Assembly (NCBI RefSeq): GCF_002005225.1
Contig: NZ_CP019724.1
Location: 2,232,001 to 2,296,000, forward strand
Direction of reading: 5' to 3'
Length of the DNA: 64,000 nt
Source: Streptomyces pactum
GTDB taxonomy: Bacteria; Actinomycetota; Actinomycetes; Streptomycetales; Streptomycetaceae
How positions within the stretch are numbered: position 1 is the stretch's first letter; the number at the start of each line of letters is the position of its first letter. Of the stretch, positions 26,601 to 37,500 are shown piece after piece. Made by a program: the position numbers and the translations under genes. Below the pieces are notes generated by a model that was given only the letters and a program-made list of their open reading frames with translations, made no database searches and was not told where the DNA came from.

Positions 26601-29600
26601 AGGTCGCGGAGGTCGGTGACGGGCAGCGGAACGGAGACGTCCGCCGCGATGCGCTGGGTGGGCCGCTCGCCGTCGAGGCCGAAGGACGTCCGCAGGGCCT
26701 CGTGCCGGGCCACGATGTCGTCGAGGGACCGCCGCAGCACCTCGGCGTCCAGCAACCCTTCGACGCGCACGACGTCGGGGATGTTGTAGACGGAGTTGCC
26801 GGGGGTGAGCTGGTCGATGATCCAGAACCGTTGCTGCCCGTACGACAGGGCCAGCGCCTCGTCGCGCGGCGCGACCGGGATGGGGTCCTGGGCCGCCGCC
26901 TCGCTCTCGTCGCTGCGCACGTATTCCGCGAGACCGGCCACGGTCGGCCGGCGCAGCAGGTTGAGCAGCGACAGTTCGACGCCCAGCGCCGCGCGGGCCC
27001 GCGACACGATCTGCGTCGCGAGCAGGGAGTGCCCGCCGAGTTCGTAGAAGTCGTCGTCGCGGCCGACCGTGTCGATGCCCAGCATCTCGGCCCAGATCTC
27101 CGCGATGACCGTCTCCGTGGCGTCGCACGGCTCCGTGTAGCCGGTGCTCAGCTCCGGTCGCGGGTGGCGGGCCCCGCCGGCGAGTACGGGACCGCGCCTG
27201 GCTGCCTCCGGGTGGCGGACCCACCGGTCGAGCCGCTCCTCCAGGTCGGCGGTGACGATGGTGGTCACGCCGGCCTCGGCGCTCTCCGCGATACGGCTCA
27301 GCAGCCGGACGCCGTCCGCGACGCCGACGCCGTAGCGGGTGACGCTGGTCATCGGGCGGCCGAGGCCGTCGTCGGGTATCCAGTCCTCCATGTCGACGCT
27401 GATCCACCGCGTCCCCGGCTGTTCGGCCCTGGCCTGGGCGAACGAGTCCAGGAACACACAGGCCGAGGTGTAGCCGGCGGTGCCGAGGCCGCCGAGCAGC
27501 GCCGCGTTCGAGGAGAACAGCAGCACGAACTCGGGCTCACGTGCGGCCAGGGTCCGTTCCAGTACACGCGTGCCGTCGACCTTGGCGCGCATCACTCCGT
27601 CCAGCCACCGCCGGTCGAGGGTGTCGATGGGCGCGAAGGCGTTCTCGCCGACGATGCCGGCGGCGTGGAACACGCCGGTGACGGGTCCGAGCAGCCGCTC
27701 CGTCTGCGCCAGGGCCCGTTCCATCCCCGCCTCGTCGGTGACGTCCGCCCGTTGCACGAGGACACGCGCGCCGCGTTCCCGCATGGCGCGCAGCCGCCGG
27801 ATACTGCGGCTGGTGGGGTCGGCGTCGCCGTGGCGGGCCGTCCAGCCGTCCCACTCCTCCTCGCCGGGGAAGGCGGAACGCCCGATCAGCACGACGGACG
27901 CGGCCATGCCGGCCAGGTGGTCGGCCAGTTCCAGGCCGACCGCGCCGAGCCCGCCCGTGATCACGTACACGCCGTCGCCGCGCAGGGGGCCGCGGGCCGT
28001 GCCGAGCGTCAGCGGCTGGAAGGTCCGCGTCCACCGGGTACGTCCGCGGTAGGCGATCAGGCGCTCGTCGGGCGCCTCCGCGATGACGTCGACGAGCCGG
28101 TCCGCGAGTTCGCCCGCGCCGGAGCCCAGGGTGTCGTCCGGGGCGACGTCGACGCAGTGGACGCTGATTCCCTCGTACTCCTGCGGGACGCACTTGGCGG
28201 CACCCAGCAGGGTGGCGACCTCCGGCCTCGGCCGGTCGGCGCGCTCGACGCGGACGAGCCCGTGGGAGACGACCCACAGGTCGACGGGAGCGGCGGCGCT
28301 GCGGGCCGAGAGGGCCCTGGACAGCCACAGCAGGCTGTGCATGCCGCGGGTAGCGGGGTCGTCGTCCGGGGCGTCGCCGTCCGCGTCGACACTCCACAGG
28401 TGGAGCACCTTCGCGGGCCACCGGTCGCCGTCGAGCACGGCCAGCAGTTCGGCGTAGGCGGCCGGGTCGGCCGGGTCGATCCAGTGGTCGACGGCGCTCC
28501 GGGGGCCGTCGGCGGGCGCCGGGGTGCCGGGCGCGACGACGGTCAGCCGGTGTCCGGCCGCCGTGGCGCGGTCCTTGACGCTCCGGGCCAGCGGGTGCGG
28601 CAGGCCGTCCCGTCCGACCGGGGCGAGGAGTAGCCAGTGCTCGCCGGCGGGGCGGGGCGGCGCCGGGGGCGGCATGGGCGCCGACTGCCAGGCGGGAGCG
28701 AGCAGCCAGGACTCGGGGTCGTTCGGCCGGGTGGTGGCGGGCAGTCGCCGGGAGGGCCCGGAACGCTCGCCCGGCGGGTCGAACCGGCAGCGTGTGCGCT
28801 CGAACGGATAGGCGGGCAGCCCGACCCTCCGGCGCCCGTCGGGGTCCGCCAGGGCATCCCAGTCGACGGTCTGGCCGGTGGTCCACAACTGGGCGACGGC
28901 GTCCAGGAGATGACTGAGGTCGTCGGGGCGGCGGCGGTCGTAGACGGCCCGGAGCGAGGGCAGCACCACGGGACGCGCCCGCGGGTCCGCCTCGGCGAGG
29001 TGCTCCGCCGCCAGCGCGCTCAGCGACTGCCCGGGGCCCACCTCGACGAGGGAGCGGTCCCGATCCGCGCACAGGGTGGCCAGCCCGTCCGCGAACCGGA
29101 CGGTGCTGACGCTGTGCCGGGCCCAGTACATGGGGTCGGTGGCCTGTTCCGGGGTCATCCAGGTGCCGGTCACGTTGGACACGAGCGGGATGCGGGGCGG
29201 CGAGAGCGGTATCCCGGCGATCAGCTCCGCGAGGGGCGCGGCCATGCCGGCGACCATGGGCGAGTGGAAGCCCCGTTCGGCGCGCATCCGCCGGGCGGCG
29301 ATCCGGCGGTCGGCGAGGCGCCGCTCCAGCGCCTCGATCTCGTCGACCGGCCCCGACACGGCGGTCAGGGCGGGCCCGTTGACGAGGGCGACGGCCAGGG
29401 ATCCGTCGAGGTGCCCTTCGGTCTCCTCCGCACCGAGCGGGACGGCCAGCATGGCGCCTTCCGGCATCCCGTCGAACAGCTTGGCGCGGGCGACGACCAC
29501 GTTCAGGGCGTCCTCCAGGGCGAAGACGCCCGCGACGGTGGCGGCGACGTACTCGCCCAGGCTGTGCCCGATGAGCGCGGAGGGCGACACGCCGAGCGAC

Positions 29601-31510
29601 TGCCACAGCCGGGCCAGCGCGTACTCGACGACGAACAGCGCCGGATGGGCGAGCCCGGTACGCCGCAGCGGGTCGTCCTCCTCGTCGGGTCCGCCGAACA
29701 TCATGCGCCGCAGGTCGAACCCGCCGCTCGCGGGCGCCTCGACGGCCGGGCCGCGCAGCCCCAACTCGTCCCGCAGGTCGCGGCCGAGGAGCGGCAGGAG
29801 CAGGTCGCAGCACTCGTCCACGGCCGCCCGGAATTCCGGCATGCCCTGGTACAGGTCCCGGCCCATCCCCCGGTACTGGTCTCCGAGTCCGGCGAACATG
29901 AAGGCGACGGGCCGGTCCTGGCGGGCCGCGGTCCCCTCGTGCAGCCGCGCGGGGTCGCCGCCGCCCAGTACGGCGAGGGCGTCCTCGCGGTCCCGCGCCA
30001 CGAACGCCCCGCGGTACTCGAACGGGACCCGGCCCTGCCGCAGGGTGTGGGCGACGTCCGCCGTCGTCAGCTCGGGCCGCTCCTCCATGTGGCGGGCGAG
30101 CCTTGCGGTCATCTCCTCCAGCGCGGAGGGCGTCTTGGCGGACAGGACGAGGAGCTCCGGCCCGGTGCCGTCCGGGGCGAGCGGGATGGCGGGCGTCTGT
30201 TCCAGGAGGATGTGGGCGTTGGTGCCGCCGAAGCCGAAGGCACTGACGCCGGCCCGCCGGGGGCCGTCCCGGTCGGGCCAGTCGACGAGCTCCGTGTTGA
30301 CGTAGAAGGGGCTCGCCGCGAAGTCGATCTGCGGGTTGGGGGCGTCGAAGTTCAGTGACGGCGGGATCTTCCCGTGGTGCAGGGCCAGGGCCGTCTTGAT
30401 CAGGCCGGCCGCGCCCGCCGCGGCGTCCAGGTGCCCGATGTTGGTCTTGACGGAGCCGATGGCGCAGTACCCGGTGGCGTCGGTGCCCTGCCGGAAGGCC
30501 TTGGTCAGCGCGGCGACCTCCACCGGGTCGCCGAGCTTCGTGGCGGTGCCGTGCGTCTCGACGTAGGAGATGGTCCGCGGGTCGACGTCCGCGATCTTCT
30601 GCGCGCGCAGGACGACCTCGGCCTGGCCGTCCAGGCTGGGCGCGGTGAAGCCGACCCGGTTGGCGCCGTCGCTGTTGACCGCGGACGCCTTGATGACGGC
30701 GTACACGGTGTCGCCGTCCTCCAGGGCGTCGTCCAGCCGCTTGAGGGCGAGGACGCCCGCCCCACTGCCGAAGATCGTGCCGTCACCGGCCGCGTCGAAG
30801 GCCCGGCACCGCCCGTCGGAGGAAGCCGTGCCGCCGGGGACGTGGACGTAGCCCGTGCGCTCGGGCAGCACCACCGTGCTTCCGCCGGCCAGAGCCACGT
30901 CGCACTGGTAGCTGAGCAGACTGTCGCAGGCGAGGTGGGCGGCGACGAGCGAGGTCGAGCAGCCGGTCTGGACCGTCATGCTGGGGCCGCGCAGATCGAG
31001 GTGGTACGAGACCCGGCTGCTCAGGAAGTCCTTGTCGTTGCCGAGCATGGCGAGCTGCGTGTCGGAGTCGCCGATGTCCGGGTGGTCGAGCAGGTTGTAC
31101 AGCAGGTAGGTGCTCAGGCCCATGCCGGCGTAGACGCCGATGGTGCCGGACCGGCCGGACGCGGTGTGCCCGGCATGCTCCAGCGCGGCCCAGGCGGTCT
31201 CCAGGAAGAGCCGCTGCTGCGGGTCGAGCAGCGCCGCCTCGCGCGGGGAGTACCCCCAGAAGCGGTGGTCGAAGCCCTCGGGGTCGTCGATCGGAGCGCC
31301 CGCGGGGACGAAGCCGGGCTGCCCCGACACCTCCGGCGGCACGCCCAGCCCGGCCAGTTCCTCCGGGGTGAAGTGCCGGATGGACTCGACTCCGTCGCGC
31401 AGGTTCGCCCAGAACGTCTCGACGTCGGGCGCGCCGGGGAACCGGCAGGCCATGCCCACGACGGCGATGTCCGATCCGTGGTCCTGCGCCGGCTCGTTGA
31501 GTTCACTCAT
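23603..31510 (-). CDS. Hybrid PKS-NRPS, KS-AT-KR-ACP-C-A-T (beta-alanine-like code)
   Basis: 2635 residues. KS about 15-440 (TGCSTSL, VETHGTATK, KTNIGHLD); AT about 535-840 (GHSLGEY; RGFHS at the HAFH/YASH position); KR with its structural half about 860-1450 (GGLGAVGLE; catalytic Ser and Tyr present but GYTSAC has Cys where the active-site Asn is expected); ACP about 1465-1530 (GGHSL); C about 1545-1990 (MHHSVSDAW); A about 2010-2505; T about 2535-2605 (GGYSL). Pocket residues read L-D-W-V-V-S-L-A-D-(K), very close to the beta-Ala code of BlmVII (VDWVISLADK). There is no DH. ATG 31510 overlaps the upstream TGA by one base; GTG 31513 (GTGA overlap) is an alternative start. Confidence 0.95.
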   Translation of the reverse strand: MSELNEPAQDHGSDIAVVGMACRFPGAPDVETFWANLRDGVESIRHFTPEELAGLGVPPEVSGQPGFVPAGAPIDDPEGFDHRFWGYSPREAALLDPQQRLFLETAWAALEHAGHTASGRSGTIGVYAGMGLSTYLLYNLLDHPDIGDSDTQLAMLGNDKDFLSSRVSYHLDLRGPSMTVQTGCSTSLVAAHLACDSLLSYQCDVALAGGSTVVLPERTGYVHVPGGTASSDGRCRAFDAAGDGTIFGSGAGVLALKRLDDALEDGDTVYAVIKASAVNSDGANRVGFTAPSLDGQAEVVLRAQKIADVDPRTISYVETHGTATKLGDPVEVAALTKAFRQGTDATGYCAIGSVKTNIGHLDAAAGAAGLIKTALALHHGKIPPSLNFDAPNPQIDFAASPFYVNTELVDWPDRDGPRRAGVSAFGFGGTNAHILLEQTPAIPLAPDGTGPELLVLSAKTPSALEEMTARLARHMEERPELTTADVAHTLRQGRVPFEYRGAFVARDREDALAVLGGGDPARLHEGTAARQDRPVAFMFAGLGDQYRGMGRDLYQGMPEFRAAVDECCDLLLPLLGRDLRDELGLRGPAVEAPASGGFDLRRMMFGGPDEEDDPLRRTGLAHPALFVVEYALARLWQSLGVSPSALIGHSLGEYVAATVAGVFALEDALNVVVARAKLFDGMPEGAMLAVPLGAEETEGHLDGSLAVALVNGPALTAVSGPVDEIEALERRLADRRIAARRMRAERGFHSPMVAGMAAPLAELIAGIPLSPPRIPLVSNVTGTWMTPEQATDPMYWARHSVSTVRFADGLATLCADRDRSLVEVGPGQSLSALAAEHLAEADPRARPVVLPSLRAVYDRRRPDDLSHLLDAVAQLWTTGQTVDWDALADPDGRRRVGLPAYPFERTRCRFDPPGERSGPSRRLPATTRPNDPESWLLAPAWQSAPMPPPAPPRPAGEHWLLLAPVGRDGLPHPLARSVKDRATAAGHRLTVVAPGTPAPADGPRSAVDHWIDPADPAAYAELLAVLDGDRWPAKVLHLWSVDADGDAPDDDPATRGMHSLLWLSRALSARSAAAPVDLWVVSHGLVRVERADRPRPEVATLLGAAKCVPQEYEGISVHCVDVAPDDTLGSGAGELADRLVDVIAEAPDERLIAYRGRTRWTRTFQPLTLGTARGPLRGDGVYVITGGLGAVGLELADHLAGMAASVVLIGRSAFPGEEEWDGWTARHGDADPTSRSIRRLRAMRERGARVLVQRADVTDEAGMERALAQTERLLGPVTGVFHAAGIVGENAFAPIDTLDRRWLDGVMRAKVDGTRVLERTLAAREPEFVLLFSSNAALLGGLGTAGYTSACVFLDSFAQARAEQPGTRWISVDMEDWIPDDGLGRPMTSVTRYGVGVADGVRLLSRIAESAEAGVTTIVTADLEERLDRWVRHPEAARRGPVLAGGARHPRPELSTGYTEPCDATETVIAEIWAEMLGIDTVGRDDDFYELGGHSLLATQIVSRARAALGVELSLLNLLRRPTVAGLAEYVRSDESEAAAQDPIPVAPRDEALALSYGQQRFWIIDQLTPGNSVYNIPDVVRVEGLLDAEVLRRSLDDIVARHEALRTSFGLDGERPTQRIAADVSVPLPVTDLRDLPEEQRRQRWEELALAESRRPFDLTRAPLLRAALLRVGDEEHILLLTMHHSVSDAWSTGVLVRELGIHYARRLGAATEEPPSLPVQYADYSAWQRARLEGPKREELAEYWRTQLAGASQLVEFPPDHPRPAAQSFAGATVPLTLPGPLVKGLQQLGGSQGATLFMTLLAAFTFLLHRYSGERDVVVGSPIAGRTHPDVENLIGVFVNMLALRTDVDPGLSFRDLLGRVKETTLAAYAHQELPFELVVEAVAPERSLGHGQLFQNVLVLQNAPLPPLDLAGLHLEQVPMPAVNAKFDLMIMLRETGDEAVGILEYATDLFTEETVRRIGAHFVTLLNKVVADPDRPLARLDLLSETERAKVTGEWAHGPEGHVGRRSLPEMFQERAAAAPDAVAVRDALDPAASLTFGEVEAASNQLARELRRRGVGAESRVAVCAERSPRTIVLLLAVMKAGAAYVPLDPAYPTDRLRFMLADAGADLVLVEGEYRERLGEGTHTARTVDVDALRRASADRPTTPLDVRVDPAQPAYVLYTSGSTGVPKGVVGLHGGMVNRLEWMWREFPFRPGEVLCQKTSLNFLDSFWEIFGPLCQGVPVVVLPQSLLVDPPALVAALAEHRVTRIVLVPSLLRTLLDTVPGIAGELPALRLWVSSGEALPADLAGRFLETLAGRVLLNLYGASEISADVTWHVLTDADVAAGKVPLGRPIAGTSAYLLDELMRPVPAGVAGDLYIGGPALGRGYAGRPDLTAERFVPNPFPDGPGGLLYRTGDRARFRSDGVIEYVGRSDLQAKVRGFRVEPAEVEQALAAHPSLEQAVVTAEGEVLAAYCFAAEGQRVDAEELRRHLHGRLPAYMVPTLFVPCAELPLTPSGKIDRRALSNLARTEARTATATSVAPRDDAERAVAVLWQETLGTEGPVGVYDDYWASGGYSLLATRLAVRIREAFGAAFPLDRFFADATIAGVVRTLRDDPGTGHEVDERAALVLRVAELSDSDLDRLLTQEDL

Positions 31511-34500
31511 CACGCCCTGCCCCTTCCACCGAGCCCGCGGGACCTTCGCCTGCTGTCGCGCTGACGGCGCGCTCGTTCCTCGCTGTCGGAGAACACCCGC
31601 TGCTCCGTAGCGGCGCCGCCCTCGCCCAGATGGGTGGCGAGCGCGCTGACCGTGGGGTGCTCCAGGAGCTTGATCAGGGGCAGCTCCACGCCCGTTTCAC
31701 GCTGCAGCCGGTTGTGGACCTGGACCATCAGCATGGAATGTCCGCCGAGGTCGAAGAAGTTGTCGTACAGCCCGACCGACTCGACTCCGAGCACCTCGCT
31801 CCAGATCGCGGCGATCGACCGCTCCAGCTCCGTCACGGGTGCCGCCTTGGCGCCGTTCCCGGAGCCTGCCCACTCCAGGGCCGCCAGTGCCTTGACGTCG
31901 ACCTTGCCGTGTGCGGTGCGCGGCAGGTCGGGCAGGAGGACGAACCCGCTGGGGACCATGGACTGGGGCAGCCGCTCGCGCAGGCCGCGCTGGAGGTCGC
32001 GGACGGACGGGGCGGCGCCGTCGGCCGCCACCACGCAGGCGACGAGCCGGGAGCCGGCGGACGTCTCCCGCTGGGCGATCACGACGGCTTCCCGTACGTC
32101 CTCGCGGGCCGCCAGGGCCGCCTCGATGTCTCCGAGCTCGATGCGGTGCCCTCGCACCTTGACCTGCCGGTCGATCCGCCCGAGGAACTCGACGCGGCCG
32201 TCCGGGCGGTAGCGGGCGAGGTCGCCGGTGCGGTACAGCCGCGCCCCGGGCGTGCGGGTGAACGGGTTCGGTACGAACTTCTCGGCGGTCGCGTCCGGGC
32301 GGCCCCAGTAGCCGCGGGCCAGCCCGGCGCCCCCGATCACCAGTTCGCCGGCCACGCCGACCGGGACGGGGCGCAGCCCGTCGTCGACGATGTGGATCTG
32401 GGTGTTGGCAATGGGGCCGCCGAGCGGCACCGTCTCCTCCACGTCGGTCACCTCGTGGGTGGCCGACCAGATCGTGGTCTCGGTGGGGCCGTACATGTTG
32501 ATCAGCCGGGCGGGCAGTTGTTCGCGCAGTTCCCGGGCGAGGTCGGGCGGGAGCGCCTCGCCGCCCAGCAGCAGCGCCCGCAGGGACGTCAGTCCGCTCA
32601 GGGCCGCCTTGTCGAGGGCCATCAGCCGCATCGCGGAGGGGGTCGCCTGGAGCAGGGTCGGCCGCCAGGCGGCGATCTGGCCGGCGAGGGACATGTCCTC
32701 GCCCCCGGCGGTGCCGGCTTCGGCGGCGGTGTCGCGTCCACTGCGCCGGCGCACCTGGTCGAGGGCCGGCAGCCCGTCCAGGACCGTCCGGCGGGGCAGT
32801 CCGAAGTCCACCAGGCAGGCGATCTCGTCGACCCCCGCCTCGGCGCACCGCTCGATCAGCGGGCGTACGGACTCGGGCGTGCCGAACAGCGCGCCGGTGT
32901 CGAAGTACCGGTTGAAGGCGAACTCCAGCAGGTCGTCCATGTCGGACTTGCTCATGCCGGCGAGGTCGACGGGCAGGCCGAGCGTGCGCACCAGGTTCTC
33001 GATCAGACCGACCGACGACCGCAGGTAGGCGGTGAAGGGTTCGCGGACCTGCTCCTTCACCGCTTCGACGTCGTCACCGATGAAGGTGTGCAGCATCAGG
33101 GTCAGCACGCCGGCGTCCGGGTCGTGGCCGTGCTGGAGCCGGGCCTCCCGGTAGCGGCGTACGTTCTCCGCGACCTGCTCGACGGTCTGGCCGAGGAGGT
33201 GCGTGAGGACGTTCGCGCCGATGGCTCCCGCCCTGGCGAAGGTGTCGGGGCTGCCGGCGGCGGTGATCCAGGTGGGCAGCGCGGGCTGCAGCGGGGCGGG
33301 GCGGATGGCGATGTCCACCGGCTTGCCGGTGCCGCCGGGCAGGGAGACCGTCTCCCCCCGCCACAGCCGCTGCACGGTGTCGATGTCCCGGAACATCTGC
33401 TCCTTGCGGTCCTCGTACCGCTCCGGGAAGAAGACGAAGTCGTCGGCGTGCCAGCCGGAGGCGAACGCGACGCCGGCCCGTCCGCCGGAGATGTTGTCGA
33501 CGAGGGACCACTCCTCCGCCACGCGCACCGGCGAGTGCAGCGGCAGGACGACACTGCCCGCACGGACGGCCACGTCGCGGGTGACGGCGGCGATGGCGGC
33601 GCTGAGCACCGAGGGGTTGGGGTAGAGGCCGCCGAACTCGTGGAAGTGCCGCTCGGGGGTCCACACCGCGGTGAAGCCGTGCTGGTCGGCGAAGCGGGCG
33701 CTGTCGAAGACGAGGTCGTAGCGCCGGCCGGCGTCGTCCGTGCCGGACCGGGCGTCGCTGGCGAAGAAGAACAGGCTGAAGTCGACGGGCTTGGCCGGGG
33801 CCGACGGCGCGGCCTGCCGGGAGAGCACGTCCTGCGCCAGTACCACCTTGGCGCCTCGGGTGAGCGTCCACAGCAGTTCCAGGACGGAGATGTCGAACCC
33901 GGCGTTGGTCACGGCGAGCATCGTGTCGTCGGTCCCGCACCCGACCTTCTCGTCCATGGCGGCGAAGAAGTTGCCCACATTGCGGTGGGTGACCACCACG
34001 CCCTTGGGGACGCCGGTCGAGCCGGAGGTGTAGAGGAGGTACGCGGCGTTGTCCGCGGATGCCCGGCCGGCCGGGCATCCGGTCCGCCCGTCGGGTGTGG
34101 CGAGGACGGTGTCGACGTCGAGGAGGGGGACGGCTCCTTCGGCGACCCGGTGCGCCACGCGGCTGCGGGTCACGAGCAGGTCGAGCCGGGCGTCCGAGAC
34201 GACCACGTCCAGCCGGTCGCGCGGGTAGTCCGGGTCGAGCGGCACGTACGCGCCGCCGGCTTTGAGGACGCCCAGCATCGCGACGACCAGCTCCGGGGAG
34301 CGGTCCAGGCAGATGCCGACCCGGGACTCCGCGCCGACACCCCTCGCCACGAGCTCCCGGGCCAGCCGGTCCGACGCCTGGGACAGCTCCTCGAAGGTCA
34401 GCCGCGCCGACCCGAAGACCACGGCGACGACGTCGGGCGTACGCGCGGCCGCGGCCTCGAACTCCTCGTGGACACACAACTCCCCGGGGAGGTCCAGGGC

Positions 34501-37500
34501 GGTGTCGTTCCAGTCGGCGAGCACCCGCCGGCTCTTCTCGTCGCTCAGCAGCGGCAGCGCGGACAGGGTCCGGTCGGGGTCGGCGGCGATGCCCGCGAGC
34601 AGGGTGCGGAAGTTGTCGGCGAGGTCGGCGACGGTGGCGCGGTCGAACAGGTCGGCGTTGAACTGGAGGCGTCCGACGAGACCGTCCCCGTGCTCCGCGA
34701 CGATCATGGTGAGGTCGAACTGCGCGGTCCGCTGCGGCACGTGGACCGGCGCCAGGTCGAACCCCGCCACGGTGAACGGCCGCGTCCCGTGCCCGGTGGC
34801 GACCGCGGCGAGGTCGCCGGGGAAGCGGGAGGGTGCCTGGTGGTGGATGAACATGGCCTGGAAGACGGGGGACCGTGCCGGGTCGCGGCCCGCCTGGAGC
34901 TGCTCGGCCAGCAGGCCGAACGGGTACTTCTGGTGGGCCAGCGACTCGGAAACGGTCCGGGAGAACCGGGTCAGCAGCTCGCGGAAGACCGGGTCGCCGC
35001 CGAGGTCGCCGCGGATGACGACGGGGTTGACGAAGTAGCCGACGGTGTCCACGTACGCGGGGCGGCCCCGGCCGGACACCGGCGAGCCGACCAGGATGTC
35101 GGTCTGGCCGCTGTAGCGGTGCAGCAAGACCTCGAACGCGCACAGCAGCGCGGTGTACAGCGTCGTCCCCGACTGCCGGGCCAGGGCGGTGAGCCCGCCG
35201 AGCAGTCCCGCGTCCACGGTGAAGTCGTGGGTGTCCCCGCGGTATGTCTGGACGGGCGGGCGGGGCCGGTCGGTGGGCAGCTCCAGTACGGGCAGTTCGC
35301 CGCCGAGCCGCTCTCCCCAGAACGCGGCGGCGGCCTCGCCCTCGGCGCTCTGCGCGTACCGCTTCTGTGCCGCGACGAAGTCCGCGTAGTCGCCGGCCGG
35401 CGGAAGTTGCGCGGCCGTGCCGGTCAGCGCCGCCCGGTAGCAGCGCGCCAGTTCGTCCACGACCAGGGACATCGACCAGAAGTCCGCGACGATGTGGTGC
35501 ATGACGAGCAGCAGTACCCGCCGGCCGTCGGCGCCCGCGTACAGCAGGGCCCGTACGAGGGGTCCTCGCGTCAGGTCGAAGGGCTCGGCGGCGGCGTCCG
35601 CGAGCAGGTCTTCCAGGGCGTCCGGCGCGGCGTCCGCGACGTCCGTACGGTCGAGGACGACCTTCCGCCCGGCGTCGATCCGCCGCACCGGGTGCCCGTC
35701 ACCCGCGGTGTACGAGGTGCGCAGCGCGGCGTGGCGCTCCACCACCCGGTCGAGCGCCCGCTGCAGGGCGCCCGGGTCGACGTCGTCGGGGAGGCGTACG
35801 GCGCCCGCGACGTTGTAGGCGGGGCCGCAGCCGGTGACGTGGTCGAGGAACCACAGGCCGCGCTCGCCGTGGCTCAGTTCGTCGGGTGAGGTGGCGGGAG
35901 GTGCGTCGGGTCCGGCGGCCTCGGGTACGACCGTGTCCGAGGCGGCCTCGACGGCGGCGACCACGGTCGCGAGGACGTCCCGGACCGGGGCGCCGTGCAT
36001 GGCCCCGTACCCGAGTTCGACGCCGAACGCCTTCTCCACCTCGTGCTGGATCTCCAGGAGGTCGAGGGAGTCGAGGCCCAGTGCGGGGCCGGACAGGCCG
36101 AGGTCCAAGGCGTCGGGGTCGCCGCCCGCGCGCCGCGCGATGCCCGTCCTCAGGAACGCCTCCACCGTCTTCGGTGTGCCTGCCTGGCCGGGTCGCGCGA
36201 CGCTGGTGGCGGTGGAGGCGTCAGCCGCGTCGTCCTGGCCGTACTCGTGGACGCCGAGCACGGCGAGCGTGCCGGCCAGGTACTGCTCGCGGGCCGCGAA
36301 CCGCTGGATCTTCCCGCTCGACGTGCGCGGCAGCCGTCCGGGCCGGACCAGCGCGAAGGCGTACGGGGCGATGAGGTGGTCCTCTCCCACGGCGGTCCGC
36401 ACCGCCGCCGCGACCTCCCGCACGTCGGCGTCGCGGGCGACCCGCTCCGCCTCGTGCGCGACGACCAGCACCTCCTGGCCGTCGACCGGGATGGTGAAGC
36501 AGGCTCCGCCGTTGTGCCGGAGTGCCGGGTGGGAACGGAAGGCGGTGTACTCGATGTCCTGCGGGTAGTGGTTCACCCCGCGCATGATGATCAGGTCCTT
36601 GATGCGGCCGGAGACGAACAGCTCGCCGTCGACGACGTATCCGAGGTCGCCGGTGCGCAGGAAGGGGCCTTCCTCCGAGCCCTCGATGCGCGCGCCGAAC
36701 ACCTCGGCGCTGGTCTCGGGGCGCTCCCAGTAACCCTGGGCGACGCTCGGGCCGCTGACCCAGATCTCCCCGACCTCTCCGTCCACGCGGCGTCGGCGCG
36801 TCTCGGGGTCGACGATGGCCAGTTCCTGTTCCGGGGAGGGCTGTCCGCAGCCCACCTCGCGGCCGGCGCCCTCGGTTTCGCGTACGACGGGTGCCGCCTT
36901 GGGCGAGCCGCCGGTGACGATGAGGGTGCCCTCGGCCAGTCCGTAGCAGGGGTAGAACGCCTCGCGGCGGAAGCCGGTGGGCGCCAGGAAGTCCGCGAAG
37001 GCGTCCATGACGTCGGCGCGGATGGGCTCGGCGCCGTTGAAGGCGACCTGCCAGCAGCCGAGGTCCAGGCCCTCCATCTGCTCGGGGGAGATCTTGCGCA
37101 TACACAGCTCGTAGCCGAAGTTCGGTCCGCCGCTGGTCGTGGCGCGGTGGTCGGAGATGGTCCGCAGCCAGCGCAGGGGGTCGGCCGCGAAGGACATCGG
37201 CGGCATCAGCACCGTCGGGTATCCGGTGTACAGCGGCTGCAGGATGCCGCCGATGAGGCCCATGTCGTGGTAAGGCGGCAGCCAGATCACGGTTTTGCTG
37301 TCGGGTGTGAGCTGGAAGAACCGCTCGATGTCCGCACCGTTGTGCAGCAGGTTCCCGTGGCTGACCATCACCCCCTTGGGGGTGCCGGTGGAGCCGGAGG
37401 TGTACTGGAGGAAGGCGAGCGCGTCACGGGGCACCGGGGCCGGCCGCCAGTCGGTCTCCGGGGCCAGGTCGGTGTCGACCCCGATCCACCGGAGCGTGCC

